This document shows positions 10,935 through 25,900 of a DNA stretch of 64,000 nt, piece after piece. The stretch covers positions 124,001-188,000 of the forward strand of contig JAESUZ010000983.1 of NCBI GenBank assembly GCA_017311185.1, given 5' to 3'. This DNA is from Proteles cristata cristata. Lineage: Eukaryota; Chordata; Mammalia; Carnivora; Hyaenidae. Position numbers and translations under genes: made by a program. The notes beneath the pieces were generated by a model, which was given only the letters and a program-made list of their open reading frames with translations, had not been told where the DNA came from and made no database searches. Positions within the stretch are counted from its first letter, which is position 1. Every line of letters begins with the position of its first letter.

Positions 10935-13900
10935 GGGTGTGCATGTGTGCATGCATGTGCCCAAAAGAGGCAGAGTGACTGGGGAGGGGAAAACTTAGGA
11001 CAAGAAGACTGGTGAGCGGCCTGGGTTTAGAGTGCACAGAGGAAGGGGATGGATGTTTCCATCACAACTCCATATCCCGGTCAGTTCTGGCACGTGACCC
11101 CACCCTCAACCAACCAGCTTTTGGGGGCTGGGCTGGCTTCCTATCACCTGGCACTGACACTCCCTTCTGTGACTTCCTCTCCCCTACCTAAAGCCCCACC
11201 TGCATCCATCTTCCTCGGGATAGTGCAGAATAAATCAAGGGCATCAGGAGGCAAGTGGTTAGGAGGCTTTTAGTGGGAAACGTTCCAATACAGAGTGGGT
11301 AGGCAGCATCGGGGCTTGAGGACTCAGGCCTCCCTCCTCCACAGCCCTGTCTCCCTCACTCCAGGACCAAATCCAGATGGTTCTGCTTCACCTTCCCGCT
11401 CCCAAGTGCCCTGAGTTGAGAAATCTCTGGCCCAGACGCCCACTGGATTCCTGTGCCGGGAACTGACGTCTGTGGCTGACAACCCCCCCCCACCCCCACC
11501 AGCACCAGCAGCCTGGAACTCCCCATGAGGCCCTGGCCTCTGGCCCGCCTCTCTTCTCAGGCCCCCGTCCTCAGTACAACGTCTCACCTTCATGGGTGCT
11601 GGTGAGTAGCCGGAAGTTCTGTGCCTCTTTCTGGAAGTCTTGCTTCCTGACTTTCTTGATCTGAATCAAGTGGAAGATTCCTGAGGGCAGAAGCAAGGGC
11701 ATGAGCAGGAAAGGTAGGGCCGTGTGGTCACTGAGACAGGGTGACTAGGACCCAAACTGGGCCTGGCCACTGCCCTCCCCTCCCCCATTCTGAGCAGCCA
11801 TCAAACCCTGTGGACTGAATTTCCTGAATACTTTGAGCCTATCCTCCCATCTCCACTGCCACTCTCCCCATCCAGGCCCCATCACATCTTGCCTGGGTCA
11901 CTACGCTAGACTCCTTGCCCCTTTTACTCCCCTTCTGATCTGTGATCCTAACTGAAGTCATTCGAAGACATACATTACCTATCATTCCCTTTCCCTGACC
12001 TCCCGTCACCTCTCTGCTGACCCTGCACCTGTCACCCTTAGCACCCTGCTCTCACACTACTCACCTGTCCACAGTGTTGGGGAGGGGCAGAGGGGGAGGC
12101 CTGTGCGGGCTGGGCAGGCTGTTTTCTGGGCACAGAATGTGTGAGAAAAATCAAGAGGTGTGTTTATCAGACTCCAAAGAACATCAAGTGTCAGAGTGGT
12201 AGGGCCCCCATTCAGCACAAGGCTCTGTTCGCCCAGCCCCTGAGCGGCCTTCCTGTGCTCCAGCTCTAACCAACTGCCTAAAGTCCCTGAGGGGCCCATG
12301 CCTGGACACAGGCTGCCCCCTCTGCTGCAACTCCTTCTACTGACTTCTGTTTCTCCTGCTGCCACCAGGTAAACTCCTACTCATTCTCTAAGCTTTAGCT
12401 GGGAAGTCTTCCTTGATTTCCCCTGCTTGGGGCACCCACAGCTCTTAGCTTGTGTCTGCGATTGTACCTATTTCTAATGTGCTCTCCTTGTGTCTCTTCT
12501 TCTTTTTTTTTTTTTTTTTTTTTAGCATTTATTCAGTTTTGAGAGACATAGAATGAGGGGGGAAGGGGCAGAGAGAGAGGGAGACACAGAACCTGAAATA
12601 GGCTGAGCCCTCAGCACAGAGTCTGATGTCGGGCTCGAACCCACAAACTGTGAGATCATGACCTGAGCTGAAGTCGGATGCTTAACCAACTGAGCCACCC
12701 AGGCGCCCCTGGCCTGTGTCTCTTCTTGCCTCCCTTACTAGACTGGTTACTCGTGGAAGGCTTTCCTCTCTGGGTTCCCTGAGCCTGGCCCACATTAGGC
12801 ATGAAGGATAAATGAATGAATGAATAAGCGAATGAACACACGAATGAATAAATCCCTAGATGAATGAATGAGGAAGTAAATATAGGTGTGCCCAGTCTAG
12901 ACCAGGCCCTAGAGGGGAACAAGGTATCAGCTGGATCTCCTGATGCTTGCATCCCATGGGGAGCTGGCCACAGGCACCACACATGGCATGGAGGCCCTGA
13001 GCACCAGCTGTTAGCACCAGGCTCTGTGGCCAGAAAGAACAGATGTGATAGTATCTCTGCTAGGCCGGCACAGCCCTCAAGAAAACTAAGAATTGGCCCT
13101 GCTTATGGAAATCTGAGTAGGATCCCACAGAGGAGAATGGACAGCACTAAGGTCCAGAGGGTCGGAAAGTCCAACATTGTTCTCAGGACCCCCCAGTCCA
13201 GATGCCAAGGACCAGGATATGGGAGAGACTCACTCCAAAGGCCCAGGCTAATCACAAGCCCGAGACAGGAACAGGTTCTTCTGCCCAGGCCTGCCACTGC
13301 GCATACCCCAGAACACAGACTGGAGAGGATGAGGGAGGGGCTTCACACTGTAGCCTGTAAAGCATGATCCTAATGACTGAGCTCTGGGACTTGGAACCAA
13401 GAGCTAGCCTGAGGGCCCTGGTCATGCCTTTGGAGGGTATGCCAGGTCTGAGGGCAGCTGGGCTCTGGACCCCCAGGGCAGAGACGCCACTGGCAGTGGA
13501 GTCCCAGGAGACAGGGCGGGCTCAGCTCAGTGTGAAAACACACCCTTTCTTGGTGGAGACATCCACAGTGGAGATGGGGTGCAGTATGTGCAGTCAGGGG
13601 CGAGAGCCCATCAGGGAGGCTCTAGGGGGCTTCCTTCCTAGACAGGGGTTGGAATTGAGACCCCTGAGGTCCCTTCTTCTCTGAAACACCAGAATCTAAA
13701 AGGCTGGTAACACTAAGCCAACGCTCTGGGGCCTGAGGCCGGCTCCACGGTGGTGTGGCCTCACTTAGCCCAGGCTTTGGTATCCACTGGTGCTTTTGTC
13801 TCCAGGCCAATTCTCCCCTTCCTCTCCCTGCCCCCAAGGCCTGCTGCTTCTGCTCCTCTGGGTGAAGAAACAGGGTTTCCCACTGACAGGCAGACCTTGG

Positions 13901-16900
13901 GAGTGTTTGCTTTGACCCCCATAGTCTGGGAGAGGGAGGTAACAGAGAGGCTGATGAGGCAATTAGGCCACCCAGGGGGTCAGGAGACGGGGGGGTGGGT
14001 GGGGGGGGTGTTTGCTAGTGACAGGATGGTAGAGCCTGGCATTGTGAAGTTGAAGAGCCCCTACCACCTGTTCCTTTTCTGCTGGGCCTGATGGTAATGA
14101 GATTGGCCTTGAGCTACGACTCTCCGGTCTGCGCCATCCTGGGCACACCTTGACCTTCCTCAGGCACCTCTCTGAAAGCATTAGCTCACCTCTGTGGAGG
14201 TGGCACTGGGGACAGTCAGACCTCGATTTGAATCTTTGCTTTACTGCTTAAACTGTGTGACTTTGAGCAAGTCATTTTACCTCTCAGACTCAGTGTTATC
14301 TGCAAAATGGTGCATTAATACATATGCCTCAGGTTTCTTATACAGATGAAATGAAACACATTATGCATAGGGCGAGCTACACACCAGTCACAAGGCACAG
14401 GGTATGTCAGCATAGGCTCTTGGGCTGGTCTGATGCTGTTGCTGCCACCTTTGCCTGCAATGTGTTCCTCTTGCCTTCCTAACTCCTATCCAGCCACAGG
14501 CACCTTCCTCCAGGAAGCCTTCCAGCCTGAACAGCTCAGCTCCTGGTGAGCTCCTACTGCACCCAAATCACTAAGTCCTGGGCTCCCAAAGACAGAGGCT
14601 GGGGCCTGTTACTCTCTGTGGTCCCAATCCTTGGTGGGGGTAAGGGGAGTTCTGGAGTAAACCAGCACCCGTCCAGGGGCTGATGGAGTTTTGAGGCATA
14701 AAATTATTATAAGGGTTACTGAAGCTAACTCCTCAGCTGTGGCAGAATGCCCACCCAGCCACTGCTTGCACACTCCTGTAAGTGGAGCTTGCTCCCTCCC
14801 TTCTTTTATAGCAAGGGTCAAGGTATGAGAAAGTGTTTCCTCTCATTAGTGGAAATGTGCTTCTCTACAATTCTAAGAGGAGATGGGATGAGGATACTAA
14901 CGTTATAGGTCAGGGCTGTACCTGTGTGATGTCATCTAACCCTCCAAGTACCCTCCTCTCCAATTAACAGAAGAAAAATTGAGGCCCAGAGAGGTCAAGT
15001 GATTGCCCAAAGCCACACAGCTAAGAAATAGCAGAGCTGGGATTCAAACTCAGGTCTGTCTGATTCCAAAGCCCCTTCCTGTTGTTCTGACCCTTGCGGT
15101 CACTCAGAGCACAACAGCTCCCCCTTCCTGGGGCAGTCCTCCAGAGCCAGGAAGCCAGCAGTCCTGTCCCCCTGAGTCTTCTCTTCTCCAGGCTGAACAG
15201 CTCCGCTTTCTTCGTCCGTTCCTCCTAGGACAGGAGGCAGAGTAGAGCAGGGAAAGAGCCGCATCTGACGTCACAAGACATGGGCTCTAGCTCCCATCCT
15301 CCACTTACTGGCTGTGTGGCCTTGGGCCAGGTACTTCACCTCTCTGAGCCTCAGTTTCCTCATCTGTAAAATGGGGATAATAATACCTAACTCTCAGGAT
15401 CATTGAGGATCAAATGAGATAATGAATGTGAAAGCACTTTGTAAATTCTAAAGTGCTTCACACAGTGGTTGTCATTATCATTATCATCATTATTACCATT
15501 CCCTCTTCCACCCCCACCCTCCAGCCAGACCCATCAGCAGAGAAAGGTGACCTTACAGCTAGTCCCACTTAGAGGGTTTAGTTTGTTTTACTCTACCCAG
15601 GGGATCTGTGTTTGGCAAGAAGCACCCAGAAAACCGTATTCTCAGCAATTTCCTCATCAGTGAAAACTCTTGACCTTCAGCCGGCAATATGAGCGTCTTG
15701 TTGAATTGGGTGAGTTTCTCACAGAATGAGAAATATGTTCTGATGTCAGCTTATCGGAGGGATAGAATGGAAAATAGAAAAGGCTAAATGAGACTTGCCT
15801 GAAGGCCCTCCTGGCTTTGAGGACGCTGTGAATGCCCTTCTGCCTGAAAAGGCCTCCCCTCACAGAGTGCTGAACTTCTACTGATAGGCCTTTGCTTCAT
15901 GGTTATAGGCTGTACCCTTGCAAGTGCAACAACCCCTTCCCCCCAGGAGAGGGAGCACTGGGAGGCCCTGGCGTCTCAGAGCGGATGCGCTTATCAGAAC
16001 TGCCTGAGAATCACAGACAGGATCTCCGTCTCCCTCTATCTTGGAATCAGAGACTTAAATTTGGAAGGGTAGCCAGAGGCAGGTCTTCCTGGGCTAGAGG
16101 CACGTGATCAACGAAACAGGGCCCCCGAAGGCCCCTGGTAAGGGGGACAGGCCAGAAGTAAGCCCGGCTGGGAGTGGGCCGATGCTCACCTTTCACCAGC
16201 TTCCAGAGGTAGATTTCCACCTGCTCAGAGGCCTCATGCTCGACGGCAAAGCGATGTAGGTTGTCTGGGCTTGGAGACACTGATGTGTGGACGAGGACCC
16301 GGCCTGGCACCTTTGGACACCTGGTGGCACTGATCTCACTGTGGCCGGGGTCTGCCTTGTCCTCTGGGAAAGACAAGGAGCTTATGAACACTCTGTACCC
16401 CCCACCCTTGCCTGCTAGCCCTTGCAGTAGCTTCCTGGGCCACTGGTCTGACATCCCCCTCAGGTCTTTAAGGTCCTTGGGAAAGTTCTGGCGCCCCTGG
16501 GAAAGAGAGATGGGGCATTTCTCCCATTCCCTTCCCATTGATTAGCATATTAAAAACTTCTCATCCTTCAAGGCCCAGCTCACCTTCTACCTCCTCCAGG
16601 CAGCCCACCTCGAACAGCTTAGCCTACCCTGCATTTTCCCACTCACAACCTTTAACACCCTTCTTGCTTATGCCTCTCACTCATGCCCTTAGTCTCACTG
16701 ATATGCAATGCCTTGTAACTGTCTCACTTGGGTATGTTTTTCTCTGAAAGAGACCCACAGGGTGAAGGCCAGGAACCATGTCCTCCAAGCCTTTTGAGTC
16801 ACCCACATCACCAAGCACGGGCTCTCATGAACACACACAGAGTGAAAGGTTTGGGGGGGGGAGGGTTGAGGTGATGAGGACAATAATGATGAGCATGGCT

Positions 16901-19900
16901 GTGATGGAGGGTGGTGCAGGCTGTGATGGACTGTAGTGGTGGAGGGAGCCGTAAGAGTGTGGGGGGAGGAGGTGGTGATGGCAAAAGTGGTTGGATCCAG
17001 TCCTAAAGCCTTGACATGCTGGAATTCCAAGGACATTTCCTAGGACTTTCCATGTACCAACATTCCCTATTTTTCAGGGACTAAAGGACTAAGTCCCTAA
17101 ACATATACACTTCCTTCTAAATTCTTCCTAATTATGAAATCCTTAGAGATGTCCCACTAAGAGTTGTAAGGCTACAGTCTCCAGATGCTTAATGGGAAAT
17201 GGACTGGGTTCCAGTGGCGGAGCCCGAGATCAAGTGCATTTGTGAAGGAGCCTGGTAGTGAGCCACAGCTAGTCTCCAAGAGAATTCAAGTTGAACCCCC
17301 ACCCCTCGTTTTCTTCCAGGTACCATTCTGTCATTCTCTCTTCCTAACCCTGTCCCACTAGCATATTACTCTGGGAAATAATAGTTACCTCTTATGTTTG
17401 GATTTTTGTTTGGATGTTGATTTACAATTTATAAAGCATTTTTCACCAACTCTGTCTGAGGCTCGGAAAAGAAAGTAACTTGTCTAAGCTCACAACAGGA
17501 AGTTAGGGAAGTCAGTCGGTAAGGAAGCTACTGTAGACTCACATCTCCTAATGTTAAAGCCTGGGGTAGCTGCAGACTTAGGATGATTGCAGCCACTCTG
17601 TGAGCTCATTTGTAAAACAGCTAGAGAAGAGGATTAATTGAACTAGGTGAAATCTCAAGGCAACACTTGGAACTAGTAGGTTCTTGACGCAGGTTTCCTT
17701 CCCTTTTTTTTTCTTCCCTGTTCCTCTCCTTTTCGTTCCTCTTCCTTTGCTAACCCAGCCCTCTAACCAGAGGTGGTAAAGGCACAGCACAGCCCACACC
17801 TTCTACCCCACCTGCTCTCCTTCCAGGCTGGAGGGAATGGGCCTGTTTCTCACAACAGCTACTGTTGACAATCACACGCTGTTCCTCCCCATGAGATACT
17901 CTGATGTTTTTTTTCTTCTGCACACTCATTAATCCTAGGGTCACATGATAGCATTAGAGGAACTGGGCTGGCCAGTCTGGAAGCCGGAATTCTAATTCCA
18001 GCTCCACAACTACTTTGCTCTGTGACTTTAGAAAGTCCCTTCTTGGGGTGCCTGGGTGGCTTAGTCGGTTAAGCATCCGACTTTCGCTTAGGTCATGATC
18101 TCGCAGTTCGTGGGTTCAAGCCCCGCGTCGGGCTCTGTGCTGACTGCCAGCTCAGAGCCTGGAGCCTATTTCAGAGTCTGTATCTCCCTCTCTCTCTAAC
18201 CCTCCCCTGCTCATGCTGTCTCTCTCTCTCTCTCTCCTAGAAATAAATAAAAATATTAAAAAAAAAATAAAGAAAATCCCTTCTTTTCTCTGGGTCTCAG
18301 TTTACCCATATGTAGATGAAGGTTGAAGGAAGACAACAGTGGTCAAGAGCATGGTCTTTGGAGTAGGACAGACTTGGGTTCAGATTCCAGCTGTCATTTG
18401 AGCTGTGTGACCTTGGACAAGGTATTTAACTTCTAGGTCTGTAAAATGGAGATAAAGATACCTGCCTCGTCCACTTGGGGTGAGGAGTAGTGAGTTCCCA
18501 CATGTAAAATACCTACTTGGCCCATGGTAAGTGCTCAAAAAACATTGGCTATTCCTCCTAAAAGCCCTAATATCTTATGGTTTTATGACTTCATAGAACC
18601 CAGAACATTATTTGACTCTGTATATGAATGAGAGCCTCTGAATCTGTCACTATAACATTAGATATTCCAGAAGTCTAATATTTTGTGAGTCTGGCATTTT
18701 CCACTCGAGTGCATCTAAAAACCCTGCATCCGATGGCTCTGCATCCATTGCCCCATCCATGTTGGAGATGTTCCAAGCATCTGTGCCCTGGGGAGAGGGA
18801 CCCAGGGCCCACTCAGGGTAGTGCCCTCCCTGCCTCCAGCATCTCTTTGTACCTGGGCAAATCTTGCAGCACTTCCCGGCCACTTTCTCAGGGTGATGGC
18901 AGGGATACTCAGTGGGGCAGGTCACCCGCTGGCAGTCCTGGCGGCCGTCCTGACAGGTGCACAAGATGCAGGGCAGGGGTCCAAAGGAGCGGAAAGCTGG
19001 GTGCCACACCTCCCCATGGGAGTATGTCTTCCCACTGTGCACGCAGGCTAGGCCAAGGAGGGCAGGAAGGGAGGAGGGTCAGTGCCTCAGACCTGGGCCA
19101 GAGTCCAGCGATGGGTGGGGGCGGGGCCCTGGGGAGCCCCTGCTCCACCAGTCTGACCCAGCCACGCTGCTTGCAAAGCGGAGGCCAGCTATACAACTGG
19201 CCCCTTTTCCCTGACTTCTCCCCTGTTTCAGCACTCAGAACTTGCTGAAGATGGAGAGTACTCTCCCTGCCCCTCGCGGCAGGAGGAGAACTGAAATCAA
19301 GTTCTGTCGCTTCCCCGGCTGTGTGAGCTCTGGCAGGTCCCTTCCCCTTCCTTCGCCTCAGTGTCCCATCTGTACAAGAGGGGCTGGGATAGATACCTCC
19401 GCAGCTCCTCCTGCTCCACCGCTCAGGGCCCTGCAGGGAGCCTGCTTGCCTCCCCCTCTGCCCCCACCGTTGCCCAATTAGCCTCCTTCCCTGCTGCATC
19501 CTGACCGTCTTCCTGCAGCCTAGCTCAGCTCCCTCGTTTCTTTGTCGAAAACTTTCTCTCACCACTCCTCATATTAGAGTATTTATTTACATGTCTGGAG
19601 CCCCTCAAGGAAAGGAACCATTTTTCCTCTCTGTTCTGTGCCCCTCAATTCCCAGCAAGACATGGCAGATGCTCAAAAAGATATTGCTGTGCTGACCCAT
19701 AGTCCCGGTTCCAGGACTGGTTCTGTCTCTCACTCAGTACTCTGAAACTCGGGGTCCTCATCTGTCACATGGAGGTTTAGGCCTGATGCCCTTGAAGGAC
19801 ACTTTTAGTTTTGATATTTTATGAAGCCACAAGCTCATGGCCAAGTTGAGATTAGGGAACCGCTGAGTGGGGGGGTGCGGGGGTGGGAGGTGGGAGAGGT

Positions 19901-22900
19901 CGGGGCCCCCTTTCCCCACCTCAGGGCTAAGAGGAGGTTCTGTTCCCACCTTTCTTATGTTTCTCCTTCAGGACAATCTTGACTGTCGTGCTGCCTGCCC
20001 CCTTTGGCCGGAAGTGGCGAGGGATGAAGTCCAGAGGAGAGCTGAGGCCAGTGGGGGCTGGGGTGCCCAGGACCCTCTTTCCCCCATTGTCCCCTGCACA
20101 CGGATCCTGGGAATGTCTCTGCAAACGGCAGGAAGGATGAAGATCACTGACAGGCCATTGCCAGCAGAGGAGCAGCAAGACAGAGCTGCAGTGAGGCCTG
20201 CAGGTAGACACAGCATGACTTCCTAGTAGAGACAGGCACAGGCTAGGGAACGGGAAGATCTGGATGGGGTCTGAGAGGTTTTCAGACAATGGATCTTTGA
20301 AAACTCTCAGAGGATAGTGGCTTGGAAACCCAGTCTCCACCAATCCCTTCTCAGGCCTAGCAGAGCCAGGGCCTTGGGGCTGGGGTAAACAGAGGGGTAC
20401 TGAGGTCTTGACCACGGAGACACAGTGACTAGGGACCTGGGAAACGTAATATTTAAGAAATGAAAAGTGCGACTGTAGTGAGGATGGCAGTCAGGAAATT
20501 CCTTGAGAAGATTTAGGTGGGGGGATAAGGGGATGGGCCTCTGAAGGTCCCACCAGGCCCCAGAATTGCACAGGGCAGGAAGACTCAGAGCGGGTACCCT
20601 CTGGAGACCAAGAGTCTCCAGCGCCCCCTTTCTTGAGCCCCTGGAATCCGAGATCCTGAAATCCTGCCCATCCAGACCAGGCCTTGGCAGGGCTGGCAGT
20701 GGTAGCAAAGGGTACAGGGTGAGGGCAGTGTAATGGAGCAGGTGCATCATAGCTCATAGTTAGAGGACTGGGCGCTCCAGGCCATGGGAGAGGAGTAAGT
20801 GTGCATATTACCCTCCTTGCTGATACCAAGTCACTCATAGTCCTACACCCCCTTCCTGCCTCATACAGTGTCTGAGTCAGTCTTTTGATGGCCCGACTGA
20901 GCCCACAAGAGCTCTCAGGAAACCATCTCAGGCCCCAGTACAGGCCCAGGCACATAGGAGGCTTCCAGGAAATGCTTGTCCAGTGGAACAGTAGCAAGAA
21001 GGAATTGAAAAGCCCAACCCTCTAACGGGACTCGCTCATGTCATCCAGTAAGGAGCTGCTCAGGGCCTGGAACTAAGGCTGGTGGGCTCTGCTTAGCACA
21101 CTGCCTCCTAGAGAGAGGATGGGGTGGAAAGGAGATGGCCTGGCTCGGGTTCTGCAGCACAGGGCCCCACCTGAGTAGGCACAGCCTGAGAAGGGAGAAT
21201 GAGCCAGCAGAGGAAAAAGGAGGACTCTCCTGGGGAGGGGCCAGCCTCCAGTTCCCCAGGGTCCAGGTGACCCGGGCTAGAGGAGCAAGCGAAGTTGTTT
21301 ACATTGTAGACATAGCATAGAGGGCGGATGGCAACTTGAGTCAGTGTGTAAGCCCATCCTCACACCCCTTTCCTCTCTGACCAGAGAAAGCTGGGAAGTT
21401 TAGCCCATCCTACCTCTAGACTAAGACCGAGGATAGTGGCTTGGAAACCCAGTCTCCACCAATCCCTTCTCAGGCCTAGCAGATAGAGGGGAGGACAGAG
21501 AGGTAGCCCCCAGACAAAGCACCAGTACCACAGGAGTGGCCCAGGACAGAGGCCCCGCCCTCTGGGGAATATGCTGTCCACAGGACAGATACAGGGTCTG
21601 GATAGAACAGTGCCAAAATGTTTCTCAGGAGGGAAATCGGGAAGTTTGGAGCCTGCTCTTGCCCTGCATGGCACTTTTCCCCAGACCCCTGCTGAGCCAC
21701 CAGCCATGATGGGAGGCTAGCGAGAGGGGCTGGGACATGGTGGAGCACACGGAGCTTACCTAGGGGACAAATGAGAAATGAGGACCATACCTGGCATTGC
21801 CTGCTCCAGGGTCGTGGGGTTTAGACGCCAGGTCCCCTCCCCACCTCTCCCCAGGCAGTCAGTAAAGGTGTGCACTCACCACCCCACGGTGTGACTGTGT
21901 GGTGTCCTCTTCAGCTGATTTCTCACTTGACTCATCTGGAAACCCAGAGGGAAGCTGGGTCAGCCTCCACCTCCTAAGCCTTGCTCACAGGAGCCCTGCA
22001 AGCCTAGTGACACTTAGTGACACTTCTGCAGTCCCTGTGTACTGGTAGACCCCTTTGCCCCAGTGGGGACGTATTTCCACTTCTCATTACAACCGCTCTT
22101 CACCCTTGGGTTGATGAATTCCCTACAACTGGGCTGCTGCCTCAGTTGCCCCACGCTGACCTGCTGGTCACCATTAGGTCTGAAGAATGTCTTGGCTGGG
22201 CCAGACAGTCTTGTTCAATGCCCACCATCGGTGGCCCAAGGGCCTGGAATCCTATGCCTACAGCCTGCTCAGCTGCAGTCCCCTGGGGAGCCACCCTATC
22301 CAGCCACATGTGAAGTCACCAGGCCTTGGTCTATACTATACCCTCCCAGGCACCCGCCTCCAGTCCCTCTGTCCTCTTAGTTGGAACACCCTAAGGCTCT
22401 ACCTCCCACTCATCCCAGGGTACCGGCACATAAGGCCCCGAGTGGGATTCTCTCTCTCCAGCTCCTGCCTCATACACAGTGTGGCTCCGTCCAAGCATTC
22501 TTGGTTCAAAGACCAAGAACACTGGAACTAGAAAGTCCATTAGAAATCACTAAGGCCAACCTCTCAGTACACACATGATGACACAGCTGAGGCCCAAAGA
22601 GGAAAAGGGGTCTGCAGGAACTTGCTGGATGAACTAGGACTAATCTGGAGTCACCTGGCTCCCGGTCCAGTGCTCCTCCACAATGCCAACATGGGGTGAT
22701 GCTGGCATTCTACTGTGGAGCACTCCCTTCCCCCCAGTCCTGTCTCCTCCAGGAAGTGTTCCTGGACGAACCCAACCCACAGGATGCTGTCTGACCATCT
22801 GTGCACTTCACTCTGCTCAAGCAATTTGCCCTTCCCTAGCTGAGGTTCCTCCATCTCTAATGGCCCATGGCAAGGTCCCTGGGGTGGGGTGGGTGGGCAC

Positions 22901-25900
22901 TGCCAGATCTAGGGACAGACTCACCTTTGCAGGTCTGGCAGCAGGATGCAGGCAGCGGGAGGGGTGCGGGGCAGCCTGGTTCTGGGCAGGTCATGAGACC
23001 ACAGTAGATCTGGCCCTCCTGACAGAGCAAACAGATGAGTGATGAGGAGCAGCCTTGGGTTTAGGAGAGCCCCTGCCCTGAGGGTAGAGGGCTTTGAGGT
23101 GTCCCCTGGGGGGGGGGAGGGAGCAGCCAAGAATCCTGGGCAAGGCCCAGCCAGCTCAGAGGAAGGATGCCCCACACCCTCCCCCATCCCTCCCCAGGCC
23201 CTGAGGTAGCATCTATCCTTCAGCTTCTAAAGTGCTTTCAGACCCTGTCTCTCCCTGGGGCCTCACAGCACCCCAGGGAGGTGGGATTCTTCCATCCAGT
23301 AGAAGAGGAGAGCCCAGAGAGCGGCCTGAACTGCCTGAGGTCAGAGGTGCAACCCAGCAGAGTGGACTAGGGCCCAGCCTGCGGGCTTTTCCTACTGAAG
23401 TCAATACCCTGCCCCCCTGACCTGGAACAGAGGGCCCAGCAGAGAGGAGGAGAATCAATGGGATATACCCTGGGCTCGTGTTGTTCTTACTGAAGACCCT
23501 ATGTCCCCAGCCTAGACTAGGGACAACACTGCAGGGGAAAGGGCCTTCTGGAAATCAGAAGCCAGATGACCTGTGGTGAGTCACTTTTCTTCTCTGGGCC
23601 TCAGTTTCCTCCTCTGTGAATCAGAGGCACTCCCATCAGGGTTGTGAAGATCAAGTGAGGGAATGGTTGTGAGAACCCTTTTTAAACTGGAAGGTATGAT
23701 GTACCTGGGACGAGGTGATGTTACCTTGAGTCCCTTCCCTATTCCTTTTCCAGTGAGCCTCAGGAGGCCAGGATTCAAGCCAGTCCCATTTATTTTTTAT
23801 TTATTTATTTTTTTAATTTATAGGAGAGAGAGAGACAGCATGAGCAGGGGAGGGTCACAGAGAGAGGGAGTCACAGACTCTGAAACAGGCTCCAGGCTCT
23901 GAGCTGGCAGTCAGCACAGAGCCCGACTAGGGGCTCGAACCCACGAACCGCGAGATCATGACCTGAGCGAAAGTCGGACGCTTAACCGCCTAAGCCACCC
24001 GGGCGCCCCAAGCCAGTCCCATTTAAACAAGGAGGAGAAGAAAGAAGGGGAGACCCGAGTATCCAAGGAGAAGCGACAAGGAATCACACGAATGTTCTCA
24101 CCACCCTAGGGCCATGCCTTCACTTCTGCCTCTTTCCACAGACTCCTCCTCATCCAGGCCCTTGTCCCTTTACAGGAAGCAGCACAGCACAGGGAAAGGA
24201 ATATGGATTTTGGAGTCGTGTGGCCCTGCATCTGAATGCTGGCTCTGCCACTTACCTAGCTGTGTGATCTCAGGCAAGTTGCTTAACTGATCTGAGCCTC
24301 AGTTTCCTCATCTGAAAATAAGTACAGTGATTTCCTTCTCCTAAGGTCTTTGGGGTACTGTTTATAAATGCAGGGCATTTCCATGAACCAGCAGGTATAA
24401 TGTATCAGACCACCAGAAGAGGCTCAAGCCCTACAAAAATTATTGCTCTCTAGGTTAATTTATAAATGGTCACTGTTTGTCATTTGTATGTTGTTTGCTC
24501 TGCAGCACAGATACTTTAAGATTCTGAATCTCAGACTATAGGATCTTCCCACTGAAAACATGGATGGGGACACAGGCCCCAAGGAAGTGACTCGATCAAG
24601 GTCACACAGGAAACCATGGCAGAGCTGGGGCTCAAACGTGGGTGTCTTATGTCTAATCTAAGCCTCTTACCCTTGTGTCACTGCTAAATCAGATTATTAT
24701 TTTAAACAGGACGTCGGTGACCACCTGGTCAGACTCCCTCCCATACAGCGAGGAACTGAGGCCCAGAGAAGTTTCATGAGCAGACAGTGTGGAAATCGGG
24801 ACAGCAGGAGTTTCTCTGGCCAATGCACAGATGAGCTAAGCTCCAGGGTAAGAATGTCATGGTGACAGCCACCTATAAACCTATAGCAGGGCCACACTTG
24901 AGCTTGCTGAGGAGGAGGGTGAAGACTTTCCAGATCAGGCCCTGCTTGGCTTTAGTCTCTGTCCCCTGATAACACTGCAGGGTCAGTTCTGCCTGTCCCC
25001 AGGCCCAACTCTGACCCCAGAAGGCAGAGTTAAAGCAACTTCAGATTAAATCCGTTTGCAACAAGCAGCCTGACCCTGTCTCCATACTCTGGGACTGATA
25101 TTTACTCATTCACTTATTCATTCAACAATCACTATAGACATCTGTGTACCAGGCCCCGGGCTGGTGGCAGCAGAGGATACAATGAATTGGGTATGCTCCC
25201 TCTATTGGAGGAGTGTAGAGTTACCGGTGGGAAACAGAAATGGGCAAATGTCAGTACCAGGTAACCAGGCGACCGTGCTGTAACAGGCAGCTCAGGAGGA
25301 TGTGGAAGCCCAGAGAAAGGGCAGGACATTCCAAACCCCAGAGGTTCCCTCCCAGCTGAGCCCACTCACTCTCACTTTGCTTTGACCAGGGAGAAACAAT
25401 CCCCCACCCCGCCCCCCGCCCCACCATACCACTCCATTACGCTTTGCAGGCCTATCCGTGCAGGCCTGTGCTCACGGGAAGGCGGAAGGTCTTACGGAAC
25501 AGCTGCAGAGGACACACTGGTTGGGCAGGCGGGAAGGGAACAGCTCGTGGGCACTGAAGATCTCTCCGTGCTGGTACATGGTCCCATTGTGCTGACAGTA
25601 CTTTGGGGGGGCCCGGAGGCCAGAGGGGGTGTGAGGTTCTGCAGGCGGGGAGGAGGGGGACAGGAAGAAGAAAAAGTTGAGGTTTCAGATTACTCCAAAA
25701 CCATTGTCAAAATCAACTGGGCCACTTTTCTGAAGATTTTGTGTCTTATCCTGTCTTGGCATTTAAAAATTTTTTTTTTAATGTTTTATTTATTTCTAGG
25801 AGAGAGAGACAGAGACAGCGTGAGCAGGGGAGGGTCAGAGAGAGAGGGAATCACAGACTGAAACAGGCTCCAGGCTCTGAGCCGGCAGTCAGCACAGAGC

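Noticed and set aside
18045..18120. tRNA-like head with A-box/B-box look (as in all SINEs here)
   Set aside because: These are SINE promoters derived from tRNA-Lys, followed by a SINE body and tail and flanked by target duplications; they are not functional tRNA genes.
18909..19565. 218-codon open frame on the minus strand
   Set aside because: It overlaps CHRDL2 exon 8 in a different frame and runs through both splice signals; its composition is not protein-like.
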